Part shown: piece by piece, positions 25,620 through 34,321 of the stretch | How the letters are laid out: every line of letters begins with the position of its first letter | Numbering within the stretch: the first letter of the stretch is position 1 | Source: Verrucomicrobiia bacterium | GTDB lineage: Bacteria; Verrucomicrobiota; Verrucomicrobiia; Verrucomicrobiales; DEV007 | DNA length: 64,000 bases | NCBI GenBank assembly: GCA_030425385.1 | Contig: JAUIAH010000007.1 | Span: forward strand, 124,001 to 188,000 | Direction: 5' to 3' | The notes under the pieces: model-generated | Seen by the model: the letters and a program-made list of their open reading frames with translations, nothing else | Databases searched by the model: none | Told to the model about the DNA's origin: nothing | Translations under genes and position numbers: made by a program

Positions 25620-27269
25620 TCAAGCGCTCGGCTGGGTTTGCACGGTCGCGGATTCGGATTCATGGGGAAGGGCTTTGGACGCTTCATTATCCTCCCAAGG
25701 CCAACGATGGTCCAGTTGGATTGTCATGCCAATGCGGAGGCCTGCAGGGATGTCGTAGGGAATGTCAGGGAGCGTGACTTTGATCGGCACCAGAGTGGGA
25801 TCCGCTCGGAAATCGGGATTCCAGCCGCTCTGGCTATAGACACCCCGGTGGCCGATGGCAGCCACCTTGCCTGTGGCAGAGACGCCCATGGACTTGAGGT
25901 GAATGCGTACGTTCTGGCCAGGGAGCACTTTCAACGCCATCTTCTGTGTCACGTGCCCCACGGCCCAGTTCTCTTGTTGAGTGGCGAGGGCGAGCACTTC
26001 CCCTCCTACTTTCACAAAGCTGCCAGCCTTGAGGTAGGAAGCATAGACGGAGCCTGGAGAAGACGCGTGAACAGTGAAGTGTCTCCGCTGTTCTTCCAAA
26101 TGCGTTCGTTGGGCGTGCAACTCAGCGAGCTGAGCTTCTGCTGAAGCTAGGCGAGATTGTGCCTGAGCTAGGGACTGGTCTAACCGATCACCCACCATGA
26201 GAAGATTGGATTCCTTGAGGAGACGTTCGCGCTCGCGCAAGCGATCCACTTCGGCCGCGTGCATCTCGGCAGTGGCCATGGCGGTTTGATGTGCCATCAC
26301 GGCCTCTTCGTATTTGCTCATCACGATCACCTGCCGTTCTGCTAGAGGGCGGAGGCGAGCGGCGATGGCTTCTGTCCGTTGGACATCGACTTTGGCTGCG
26401 TTGGCAGCAGCTCGAACGACGGCGAGGTCGTTCTTCAGATTCGACGCAGTGACCGTGAACTGCTGTTTCGCGGCAGCCACTTCTTGGCTAGCATTGTCTC
26501 TTTCGACCTCCGCGGCGCGGATAGCGGCGTCGATTTGGACAAAGGCATTCTCCACTTTCTGATCCACGATGCGGAAGAGCGGATCACCAGGCGAGACGTG
26601 TTCGCCGTCCCGCACGAATACTTTCTCAAGAATGCCTTCAGAGCTAGCCTTCACGGGGACAAAGTTGCCTAACAAGACTGCGTTGTGCACGGGGATGGAG
26701 AGTTGGCTCTTGAAGAAATAGAAGACCGTGGCTGCTATGGCGAGGATTCCGAAGAGCAGCACACCGATGGCGATCACACCCTTCCGTTTCCCTGGTCCCG
26801 CGTCAGTCCGCGCGGGGGCTGACGCAGGTGCCGCCGCCTTCGTGGAGGGTTTGGCACCGTTTCCGTTCACGCGGCTGCCATTGGCAAAGCCGTTCGTGGT
26901 CGCGGGCGGCGCGGCGACTGTTGTGCGAGAACCGGCACCCATGGCGATTTGATCGTAGCTCAGATCGTTGAGGGCGTCATTCGCTTGCCCCTGGTATTGG
27001 TTGATCATGGACTTGAGCTGGGCCTGCTGCTTGAGAGTGAGATCGTAGAAGTAGCAGTGCGTCCGTCCGTCGGCGTTTGATCGGACACGGATGCGAATGG
27101 GGAGCGAGCCCTGATCGGGAAATTCGAGGACACCATCATGAACGGATCCTTGGTCGGCGACGGTGCCGGGGACGAAGAATCCGTGAAGACTCAGGTTGGA
27201 AGTGGGTCGCGATTGGTCACCCGTCCAGAAGCGGGGCGTGTGCGTCGTGGTGAGAGTTGATTGGCTCAT
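25620..27269 (-). CDS. Alg44-like PilZ / HlyD membrane-fusion protein
   Basis: A 549-residue protein. The N-terminal ~100 residues look like a PilZ domain: 'NLSLHGFFV' fits the [DN]xSxxG motif and 'YDLTLKQQAQLKSMI' the family's last helix, but a clear RxxxR motif is missing (Arg13 and Arg21 lie nearby). A proline/alanine-rich linker, a membrane helix ('IAIGVLLFGILAIAATVFYF', about 166-187) and a HlyD-type part follow: lipoyl-like halves around a long coiled coil (about 230-400). Alg44 has this same order and turns on Alg8 when cyclic-di-GMP binds PilZ. It lies 24 bases upstream of the glycosyltransferase and is divergent from a TolC-like gene, its probable outer membrane partner. Confidence 0.85.
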   Translation of the reverse strand: MSQSTLTTTHTPRFWTGDQSRPTSNLSLHGFFVPGTVADQGSVHDGVLEFPDQGSLPIRIRVRSNADGRTHCYFYDLTLKQQAQLKSMINQYQGQANDALNDLSYDQIAMGAGSRTTVAAPPATTNGFANGSRVNGNGAKPSTKAAAPASAPARTDAGPGKRKGVIAIGVLLFGILAIAATVFYFFKSQLSIPVHNAVLLGNFVPVKASSEGILEKVFVRDGEHVSPGDPLFRIVDQKVENAFVQIDAAIRAAEVERDNASQEVAAAKQQFTVTASNLKNDLAVVRAAANAAKVDVQRTEAIAARLRPLAERQVIVMSKYEEAVMAHQTAMATAEMHAAEVDRLRERERLLKESNLLMVGDRLDQSLAQAQSRLASAEAQLAELHAQRTHLEEQRRHFTVHASSPGSVYASYLKAGSFVKVGGEVLALATQQENWAVGHVTQKMALKVLPGQNVRIHLKSMGVSATGKVAAIGHRGVYSQSGWNPDFRADPTLVPIKVTLPDIPYDIPAGLRIGMTIQLDHRWPWEDNEASKALPHESESATVQTQPSA

Positions 27270-27413
27270 ATTTGAGAATCTAGCAGCAATGATAATTAAT
27301 GAATGTCAGCGACGAGAAACATATCCATCATTATTCCTAAAATATCCAGAATGCATTTGACCAATTATAAGAAAGATAGCAAGTGTGAGAATCAATAGGA
27401 AGATTAACAAAGA
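27270..27413. promoter_or_regulatory. divergent AT-rich control region
   Basis: This 144-bp region separates the Alg44-like gene and the TolC-like gene and is much richer in A and T than its surroundings, as expected for two back-to-back promoters. A 'TTGACC' at about 27357 could be a -35 element for the rightward gene, but no matching -10 is clear. Shared control of both sides is likely. Confidence 0.5.
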
Positions 27414-29012
27414 ATGAGATTTCAGATCAGCTCTCTTTCCCTCCCATGCCTACTCGGACTGTGTGTTGTTGGTGTCGGATGCTCGCGCGTTCACGTTTCG
27501 CCCAGTCCCAGGCCGGAGTTCATTCCCCGAAAGCCCGACCCTTCCATGGTGCCGCCGGAGACGCCGTCGGCGACGTTGAGTGCGGCGCCTTCTCAGCCTG
27601 CTTCGCCGCCGGCGATCGAATCAGTGACACCCAGTGTGTTCTCGGAAGTCGCTGCGGTACGCTATGCTCAACTGCACAGCCCTTCGATCTATCGCAGCCA
27701 GGCGAGTTCGGAGCGTGCCTTGGCGGAAAGGGATTCAATGAAAGCGGAGTTGAGGCCCTATGTCTCCGTCGAGGCAGAAGCGGGGCGTGCCGATAGGCTA
27801 TCGTCCAATCGTCAGGATGATCCCGCTGACGCCGGTATCGGTGTCTTTCTTCGGCATCGCCTGTTTGATGGAAAGGCGGGATGGTTTCGTTATCTCGCCT
27901 CCGTCAATCAAAGCCGCGCGGCTGCCTATGAGCGGGAGGCCGAACAGAACCGGGTTGCTGCGGAGATTCGGCTCGGCTTCGCCCGGATGCGTCACTGGTA
28001 CCGGGTCGCCACCGCCCAGCGGGATGAGGTGAAGGAAATGGATGCTTTGTCAGAGAAGCTTGCCCTTCTTGCAGCCTATGGCGTCAGCACGGCGGAGAAG
28101 GTCGAACGCCTCAGCGCCCAACGGGACAACCTGAAAGTGGGTGCCGAAGAAGCCCTGTCAAAGTTGCAGGAGGAGCGGCGGCGCATTCTTGAACTAATGG
28201 GAGCGCCTGGAGGCACGCGGCTGAGTTTGGGGAGATCTAACATTCAGGCATCGACTACAGATCCCATGCTGCTAGCGGGTCAGGCATTGCAACAGCGCGC
28301 TGAGTTGAAAGCAGCCGCCTACGCCGTAGAAGCGAAGCGCGCCTCAGCCGAATCCGTACGGCGAGATCGTTACCCGCGGGCAGACTTGGTCTTAGGCTTG
28401 GCGACGGAAGGGCGATTGGATGAGAGCATCCGGCGCACTTGGGAAACGGCGGGCCGCATTGGTATCCGTGCGGAGTGGTCGCCCTTTGACTTTGGTCGGA
28501 ATCAAGCAAAGCAACGTGAGGAAATGGCTAGTCTCCGTGAAGCCGAAGCTGACTACGCTCAGTTGAAGAAGACCGTGCAACACGATATTGTGAATGCGAT
28601 CGAAAGCACCAAGCTTGCCTACAACCAGGTGCAAGCAGCCACCTCTGAGATGGTATCAGCACGGAAAGCGTTAGGGCTCGCTCTGGAAGCTTTCCGCAAT
28701 GATGCGGGCGATATAGAAACCGTTATCCGCGCGCATCGGACCGTGCGCCAATCGCGCCTCTCAGAATCGACGGCTCGGTATCGTGCGGAGGAAGGAAACG
28801 TCCTCTTGGCGTTCAGTCAGGGGCAAGCCGCCCATGTTCCTGGAGCGATCGATTCAGTCCAGCTCAGTGCCACGGAACTGCCCGCAATCTCCTCTGGAGC
28901 CTTGAGTACCTATCGCCCGGCACCTGTGGCGACGCAGCCGATTCTCCCGCAGCAATCGCCTCCCAAAGCCCCCGAAGCAGCTCTCTTCATGCCCATCGTT
29001 CTCCTGCCGTGA
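27414..29012 (+). CDS. TolC-like outer membrane efflux protein
   Basis: A 532-residue outer membrane factor. A signal peptide ending 'CVVGVGCSR' has a lipobox-like cysteine, although the -3 residue is not ideal. A proline-rich linker (about 30-70) leads to two repeats of long helices and short strands typical of TolC: 'FRYLASVNQSRAAAYEREAE' and 'NAIESTKLAYNQVQAATSEM' mark the helical barrel. The end is proline-rich. It is divergent from the Alg44/Alg8-like pair and probably supplies the outer membrane exit for their product, replacing the AlgE/AlgK route used for alginate. Confidence 0.85.
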   Translation: MRFQISSLSLPCLLGLCVVGVGCSRVHVSPSPRPEFIPRKPDPSMVPPETPSATLSAAPSQPASPPAIESVTPSVFSEVAAVRYAQLHSPSIYRSQASSERALAERDSMKAELRPYVSVEAEAGRADRLSSNRQDDPADAGIGVFLRHRLFDGKAGWFRYLASVNQSRAAAYEREAEQNRVAAEIRLGFARMRHWYRVATAQRDEVKEMDALSEKLALLAAYGVSTAEKVERLSAQRDNLKVGAEEALSKLQEERRRILELMGAPGGTRLSLGRSNIQASTTDPMLLAGQALQQRAELKAAAYAVEAKRASAESVRRDRYPRADLVLGLATEGRLDESIRRTWETAGRIGIRAEWSPFDFGRNQAKQREEMASLREAEADYAQLKKTVQHDIVNAIESTKLAYNQVQAATSEMVSARKALGLALEAFRNDAGDIETVIRAHRTVRQSRLSESTARYRAEEGNVLLAFSQGQAAHVPGAIDSVQLSATELPAISSGALSTYRPAPVATQPILPQQSPPKAPEAALFMPIVLLP

Positions 29013-29072
29013 TGGGATTGGGATAGGCGGGAAAGAGCTGGCGACGCTTCCTGAGTTTGCTAGGGTCACCGA

Positions 29073-29960
29073 GTGGAAGATATCCAATGGATCGTGACAT
29101 GGGCATTCCTCATGGGGGGTGTGGTGCTGGCTCAGGAGCCCCGTTCATCGGAGCACTACACGTTGCGAGAAGAAAGTTCTGTTAGTGCTTATGGGCAACG
29201 GGCTGCGGGAGCTCATGTGTTGGTACAAATGAGTGCGAACTCAGGAGAAGACGCCCATTCCACTCATTATAGCCATGGCTCTGGCCACACGCGTCTGCTC
29301 ACCCATCCGGCTGGATTTGGAGTGTCCGTGCCCCGTGATCCGATTCCCGAAGACGCGACGACGGATCTGTGGGCAGGCATGCTGGATGATGACGGCTGGG
29401 GTGTGCAGGTGGAGGCCTCGTCCTGGGCGATCTTGCGTGGTCCCTTGCGGGAGATCGGCATTTCAGGTCGCGTGATCACCTTGCCAGTCAGTGAAACGCT
29501 CGTCGCGGAGGTAGAGGCGACCTGGGGAGATCTGAGGGCCACGGGCGACTTTCTTGTGGCGGATACGAACCCTGACAACTTTGCGCATTTCGCTGCCGAT
29601 GGTTTGCCGGATGCCTGGCAGCTAGAATACTTTGCTTTGGACGACCCCCTAGTGGGCCCCCTCGACGATCCCGATGGGGATGGGCTCAACAATCAATTCG
29701 AATTCCTCACGGGATATTCGCCAGCCGATGGCGCGTCCGCCTTTGATTTGCTCTTGGCAAGTGACGCGATGGTGGAGCTTTCAAAAGTGATGCCTGGCAG
29801 GACTTATCGCCTTTATCGATCGACGGATCTGCAATCGTGGGAGGACACGGGTGCCGAGATGATGTCGAACTCAGAGCTATGGGGCGTTTCTCTGACAGAT
29901 CCCAATCCTCCAGAAGAAGCGGACTCACGCATCTTCTACCTTATTGAAGTAGAGGATTGA
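29073..29960 (+). CDS. secreted protein with thrombospondin-3 repeat
   Basis: A 295-residue protein starting with GTG and a signal peptide ('IVTWAFLMGGVVLAQ'). The first 170 residues are beta-rich and unassigned. Then comes 'DGLPDAWQLEYF', followed by the calcium-binding 'DPDGDGLNNQFEFLTG', and a last domain with 'PGRTYRLYRSTDLQSW', a C-terminal module I know from many verrucomicrobial secreted proteins. Function unknown. Converges with the gene at 29973. Confidence 0.75.
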   Translation: MEDIQWIVTWAFLMGGVVLAQEPRSSEHYTLREESSVSAYGQRAAGAHVLVQMSANSGEDAHSTHYSHGSGHTRLLTHPAGFGVSVPRDPIPEDATTDLWAGMLDDDGWGVQVEASSWAILRGPLREIGISGRVITLPVSETLVAEVEATWGDLRATGDFLVADTNPDNFAHFAADGLPDAWQLEYFALDDPLVGPLDDPDGDGLNNQFEFLTGYSPADGASAFDLLLASDAMVELSKVMPGRTYRLYRSTDLQSWEDTGAEMMSNSELWGVSLTDPNPPEEADSRIFYLIEVED

Positions 29961-29972
29961 AATAGGTTTTAG

Positions 29973-31847
29973 TTAGGGTTCTAGAGCCATCCAATGGAGC
30001 GCGAGCGCCGGAGGTCCGAGACGCACGTAGACAGCGTCATCGTTCTTGTTGAAGAGAATCCCCGCCTGGCCTTCGGCCTCGACCAGGTATCCGTTGCGTC
30101 CAGTGGCATCTTGGAGCACAGGGAGCCCCCAAGAGGACCCTTGCGCATTCTGAGCCTGAATATAGTAAAGCCCATCAACATTGTAGCGCTTGCCGACGAG
30201 GGCGGGTTTACTAGCAATGACCGCAACAGAATCGGCCCAGAAGCTGGAGGTGATGTGGATGGCATCCCCCCAGGCTTCCCCTAAAGGATCGAGAGCGCGA
30301 CGATAGCGCACCACGCCATCAGGCAGGCCATAGACATAGCCGGGAAGCCCGTCGGATTCGACGTAGCCCCGTGCAAAGCCAACGGTGATTCCTTCGGGTG
30401 CTCCCCACGTGATTCCGGCGGGATCCTCTGCGCGGATAAGGAGGACCTCGATGTCTAGAATACGATCATCGTTGCGACCATAGAAGACGACGGGAACGCC
30501 GCCAAGGAAGACGATCTCAGGATTTAAGCCCATCTTCTCATCTTCGTGAGCACCCGTGTGGAGAATCGTGGGATCTCCCCATGAAGTGCCATTGGCATCA
30601 TTCGCTCTCACATATTTCAAACGGTCATTAGCGTCATTCGAGCCAGTCTCTCCATAGGCAATGGCGGGATGACCATCAACTTCGAGAAGGAAGGGTTCGC
30701 GGCCAATGGTGGCTGCCCGTCCATATTGCGTGGGCGGAACGTCATCGTCGACGGTGAGAGGCTCTTCCCACTCTGTACCTTCAGCATTGAGGGCACGCAT
30801 GTAGACGAGGGCATCGTCAGAATGCTGGTGCATCGCGACTGCAGGGTGCCCATTGATGAGCGTCAAATGAAAGCCCGAATGATAGCGAATGCCAAGATCA
30901 ATGGTCACGGGATCGTGCCACGCATTTCCTGCAGGATCTTTGGCGCGATGATAGCGATAGATCGTTCTGCCAAGATCAAATACGGGCAGGGAATCCATGA
31001 AGGCTGGCCGCCCATTGATCACGGCCAGGTTTGAGGCATCAGCCTGAGGAAAGGTTATGGAGTGATTATTGAGTGGTTCTGTCAGAACGATCTGCCCACT
31101 AAAGCCCTCTGGAGAACGGGAACTGAGAGAGCCAAAGATTGCACTGACATTGGCAGATGATGGCGCTTCAAATGTGAAGGTGACCGAGGGTGTCGAGCTG
31201 AAAGGGATCGGGAAATCAACTGTGAATGGATAGGTTCCAGCGGCACCCGAAACGAGATTCAAATCGCGTGCCGTCAGCGACCCCGAACGAGGTGGTTTCT
31301 CCAGGGCGGCTGCCGTGATGGCCCCTGTGGCCACACTTTCGGTCGTGACAGCACCAGCGCTCAATTGCTGCGCCTGAATGGCGCCGGGCGCGATCTTGGA
31401 TGCGGTGATCGATCCATCGGCGACTGTTCCCGCCACCATCGCATAACCGACCGCCGCGATCCGTTGGTCCGGATCCAAGCGTTCAAAGCCATGCGTGCCG
31501 TCGTCGAACCAGATGCGTAGTTGGACATTGGGACGGCGAAAGGTCTCATGCGGGATGGGAGCCGATGGCGGATTGCCCAAGAGCACCGCATAATTACCCT
31601 TCACCACGTTCAGATCTAGCGCATTGCTGGGCTCGCTTCCGGCAATACTCGATCCATCATTGCTCCAGAGTGTGGCGCTCGTATCCCCATCGAGAAGGGC
31701 AAACTTGAAATGCCCGATGCCGTCGTGTAATCGACCGCCTACGGCAACGCGTCCTTGATGGTTGAGCAGCCCTGGGACCTGTGCCCAAGCACTTGGGGTG
31801 ACAAGCAGAATCACCAGCCAAGCAATCGAGCGGAGACACACGTTCAT
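29973..31847 (-). CDS. large secreted beta-rich repeat protein
   Basis: A 624-residue protein with a signal peptide ('IAWLVILLVTPSAWAQ'). The front part carries 'LNHQGRVAVGG', 'FKFALLDGD' and 'DPDQRIAAVGYA', a block common in verrucomicrobial secreted proteins. A stretch 'GSITASKIAPGAIQAQQLSA' resembles tail-fibre-like helical repeats. From about residue 270 on there are six or so related units with 'Y.RA.D..G..W..P' followed by a strand such as 'ING.PAV', as in a beta-propeller. Function unknown; probably surface exposed. The ATG at 31847 precedes the signal peptide directly. Confidence 0.75.
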   Translation of the reverse strand: MNVCLRSIAWLVILLVTPSAWAQVPGLLNHQGRVAVGGRLHDGIGHFKFALLDGDTSATLWSNDGSSIAGSEPSNALDLNVVKGNYAVLLGNPPSAPIPHETFRRPNVQLRIWFDDGTHGFERLDPDQRIAAVGYAMVAGTVADGSITASKIAPGAIQAQQLSAGAVTTESVATGAITAAALEKPPRSGSLTARDLNLVSGAAGTYPFTVDFPIPFSSTPSVTFTFEAPSSANVSAIFGSLSSRSPEGFSGQIVLTEPLNNHSITFPQADASNLAVINGRPAFMDSLPVFDLGRTIYRYHRAKDPAGNAWHDPVTIDLGIRYHSGFHLTLINGHPAVAMHQHSDDALVYMRALNAEGTEWEEPLTVDDDVPPTQYGRAATIGREPFLLEVDGHPAIAYGETGSNDANDRLKYVRANDANGTSWGDPTILHTGAHEDEKMGLNPEIVFLGGVPVVFYGRNDDRILDIEVLLIRAEDPAGITWGAPEGITVGFARGYVESDGLPGYVYGLPDGVVRYRRALDPLGEAWGDAIHITSSFWADSVAVIASKPALVGKRYNVDGLYYIQAQNAQGSSWGLPVLQDATGRNGYLVEAEGQAGILFNKNDDAVYVRLGPPALALHWMALEP

Positions 31848-31975
31848 GTCCCATGGAAGCAGGTTCGAGTCGCCGTGTCGAATTCTCAATCAACCCATTC
31901 TTAATTCTCAGTTTGTTTCTAACATCACCCAATCATCCAGATGGACATGATAGGCATCTTAGTCTCAAAGGAGGT

Positions 31976-33244
31976 TTACCGGGGCGTTTCAGTAGAGATC
32001 GATGTTTCTGATAGACAATCTCCAGAGACGGGGTCGTAACGGCGAAGAGCGGCTTGGAGAATGATGCCAGTGGCGTGAGGATAGCGGTCCGTGTCTAGTG
32101 ACATTACGAGGCGGTAGGTGCGTGCGTGGAGAGAGACTTTACCCGTGAGATCGATACCAATTTCGAGCGGCTGATTCTGGGGGTGGAAGGGACCGAGGGA
32201 GAGTCGGCGAGCGCCTGTGAGGAAACGGCTGTATTTCTCGGGGCTGGCTGGTTGAGCGAGAGCGACTTCCCGTTTGCCCGTGAAGATCCAGGGGCGGTAA
32301 ACGGTGTCGTCCGCGTGCAGGGCCACGCGCATGGCATCCTGACAGTTTCCTTGGATTTGGAGTTTTAATGTCAGGAGAGGCTGGTGCCGGGGGCGCACCT
32401 TGGCGGCGGCTGCCCATTGCCCGCGCCGAAAGTTGGTCTGGGCAAAGGCCGCGTAGAGAACATGGGCTCTGCCCTGATGTCCCCAGGAGAGGCCGTGACT
32501 ATTGACCACCAGAAAGGCGCCTTGCTCGCAGTCTGCGAGGGTGATGCGGCCGTCGTTGTTGATATCTACCGTTGTAGTGATCTGTCCATCCTCATTGAGA
32601 TCATGCTTCACGGTATCATCGTATCCCACATAGGTCATGACGTGCCCTTTGCCCTCGCGGCCCCACTTGGTGATCAATGGGTAGGTGGCTCCGGCGGGTG
32701 TGTGTGTGGTGGCGCCTTCGAGTCGACTTTCGACGACAAAGAGGCTACCTGGTTTCTCATGAGCATCGCCACGATGATAGAGCCAGGCTTTCAGCCGAGC
32801 GATGTCTTCGAGGCTTTTGATAGGGAAACTGCGATAGCCTTGCAGACGGCGTTGCATGCCCTCGTAGTAGAGGGCGTAGCCGTGAGGCCAGGTGCCGAGG
32901 TTTCTAGGTGGTCTGTAGCTGGCGACGGAAGGGACGCCGAGAGTGTTTGCCAATTGCCATCCCTCGACCACTTCCGCGCCGCGATTCTCACCGCGATTGA
33001 GAAAGTGCCAGAGAAAGGTGCCAGCCCATTGATTGCGTGGATCCGCCGCAGACGTGCCGTGTGTGCGATTCCACTCGTAGGTGAGCAGGTAGGAGATCCC
33101 GGCGTCTTGGGCGCAGGATTCCAGGCGCTGACGGATGATGGGAGGAAAGTGGGTCGATGAGCTGTGATCCACCCCTTCAGGGAGGGGCTCGGCAAGGGCT
33201 TGGATGCAGGTGAGGAGACCCCCAATGGGCCACCAGACCTTCAC
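31976..33244 (-). CDS. secreted papain-like (C1) cysteine protease
   Basis: A 422-residue protein starting with GTG at 33244, which overlaps the PhoD stop by four bases (GTGA) and begins a signal peptide ('WWPIGGLLTCIQALA'). The catalytic residues of family C1 can be traced: Cys44 in 'LESCAQDAGISYLL', His201 in 'GKGHVMTYVGYDD' and Asn248 in 'GAFLVVNSHGLSWG'. Between His and Asn sit two calcium-loop-like segments ('DLNEDGQ' and 'DINNDGR'). A C-terminal domain of about 130 residues is unassigned. The usual CxxCW pattern around the cysteine is changed, so activity is likely but not certain. Confidence 0.7.
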   Translation of the reverse strand: MKVWWPIGGLLTCIQALAEPLPEGVDHSSSTHFPPIIRQRLESCAQDAGISYLLTYEWNRTHGTSAADPRNQWAGTFLWHFLNRGENRGAEVVEGWQLANTLGVPSVASYRPPRNLGTWPHGYALYYEGMQRRLQGYRSFPIKSLEDIARLKAWLYHRGDAHEKPGSLFVVESRLEGATTHTPAGATYPLITKWGREGKGHVMTYVGYDDTVKHDLNEDGQITTTVDINNDGRITLADCEQGAFLVVNSHGLSWGHQGRAHVLYAAFAQTNFRRGQWAAAAKVRPRHQPLLTLKLQIQGNCQDAMRVALHADDTVYRPWIFTGKREVALAQPASPEKYSRFLTGARRLSLGPFHPQNQPLEIGIDLTGKVSLHARTYRLVMSLDTDRYPHATGIILQAALRRYDPVSGDCLSETSISTETPR

Positions 33245-34314
33245 TTGCCTTGAGGAGCTGATTTCCCTATTTGAAGCGTGCTCAAGGGGATTCGTTTCTG
33301 CACGCGCATCGTTCCCGTGAGGTCGATGATACCGAGGGAAATGATCGGGTCCTCCGATTCCCAATCGATCTCAATGAGGCCAAAGTTGTTCTCGCGCACG
33401 ACAGGACCGTGGCGGTTCTGGTTCGGTTCCACGCTGTCCCAGTCTTCGGTCAATCCGCTAGAGGTGACGTCGTGAATGGGGTAGAGATCTTCCACGTCGA
33501 GGACCGAAAGCTCTCCCCAGTGTACGTCTCCGGAAATGAAGACGACGCCATTGGCCTTGGCCGCGCGAATGGTGGTGATCATCTTGAGAAGCTCGCTTGG
33601 GAGATTCGTCCAAGACTCCCAGCCATTGTATTCGTGTGCGAACTGGATGCTGGAGGCGATCACGCGAACGTCGGCCGGTTGGCGCAAGGTTTCGGCGAGC
33701 CAGGTCCACTGGGCTTTCCCAAGGAGCGTTTTGTCAGGATCGGGGTCCGGATGGTAATCATTCTTCCATGAGGGAACCGCATTGGTAGCGAGGGGATCAC
33801 GGAAACTTCGAGTATCTAACAAGATCACTTGGAGAGTGTGGCCGTCGGCGGAGAATCGGTGGCTGTGATAGATGCCCGGGTGGGTCCTGCGAGCGCTGTC
33901 GGCGGGCACGGCCCAGAAATCGAGGAAGACCTTACGGCTAGCTTCTTTCTGCGGATACTCTTTGCCCGCGTCATTGGCGCCGTAGTCGTGATCGTCCCAG
34001 ATCGCCAGCGTGGGTACCTGGGCTCGAAGAGCTTGGAATTCGGGTTTGGCTCCCAACTGATCGTATTTGGCCTGGAGCACGGTCATGTCATGGGTGTCTC
34101 CGTAGATATTGTCTCCCAGGTAGATGAAGAGATCCGGATCGCGCTCCACGATCTTGCGGAGGATTGGCTGAGGCTTATCCTCCTTGGCACAGGATCCGAA
34201 GGCGATGCGGGTGGGCAAGCCATCGATGCTGGCGATTGGCAAGATTTCCTGAGCCATGCTGGAGGAGACGGCGCTCACGGCGAGGCTTAGGAGTTGAATT
34301 AAAAGAAATTTCAT
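33241..34314 (-). CDS. PhoD-like secreted phosphatase
   Basis: A 357-residue metallophosphatase with a signal peptide ('LLIQLLSLAVSAVSSSMA'). PhoD-family motifs: 'RIAFGSCAKED', 'DLFIYLGDNIYGD', 'LAIWDDHDYGAND', 'VILLDTRSFRD' and 'GVVFISGDVHWGE'. Such enzymes use iron and calcium to release phosphate from mono- or diesters outside the cytoplasm. The start codon is seven bases from that of the divergent amidase. Followed by the papain-like protease with a four-base overlap, so both are probably made together. Confidence 0.88.
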   Translation of the reverse strand: MKFLLIQLLSLAVSAVSSSMAQEILPIASIDGLPTRIAFGSCAKEDKPQPILRKIVERDPDLFIYLGDNIYGDTHDMTVLQAKYDQLGAKPEFQALRAQVPTLAIWDDHDYGANDAGKEYPQKEASRKVFLDFWAVPADSARRTHPGIYHSHRFSADGHTLQVILLDTRSFRDPLATNAVPSWKNDYHPDPDPDKTLLGKAQWTWLAETLRQPADVRVIASSIQFAHEYNGWESWTNLPSELLKMITTIRAAKANGVVFISGDVHWGELSVLDVEDLYPIHDVTSSGLTEDWDSVEPNQNRHGPVVRENNFGLIEIDWESEDPIISLGIIDLTGTMRVQKRIPLSTLQIGKSAPQGK

Positions 34315-34321
34315 AAATGAT

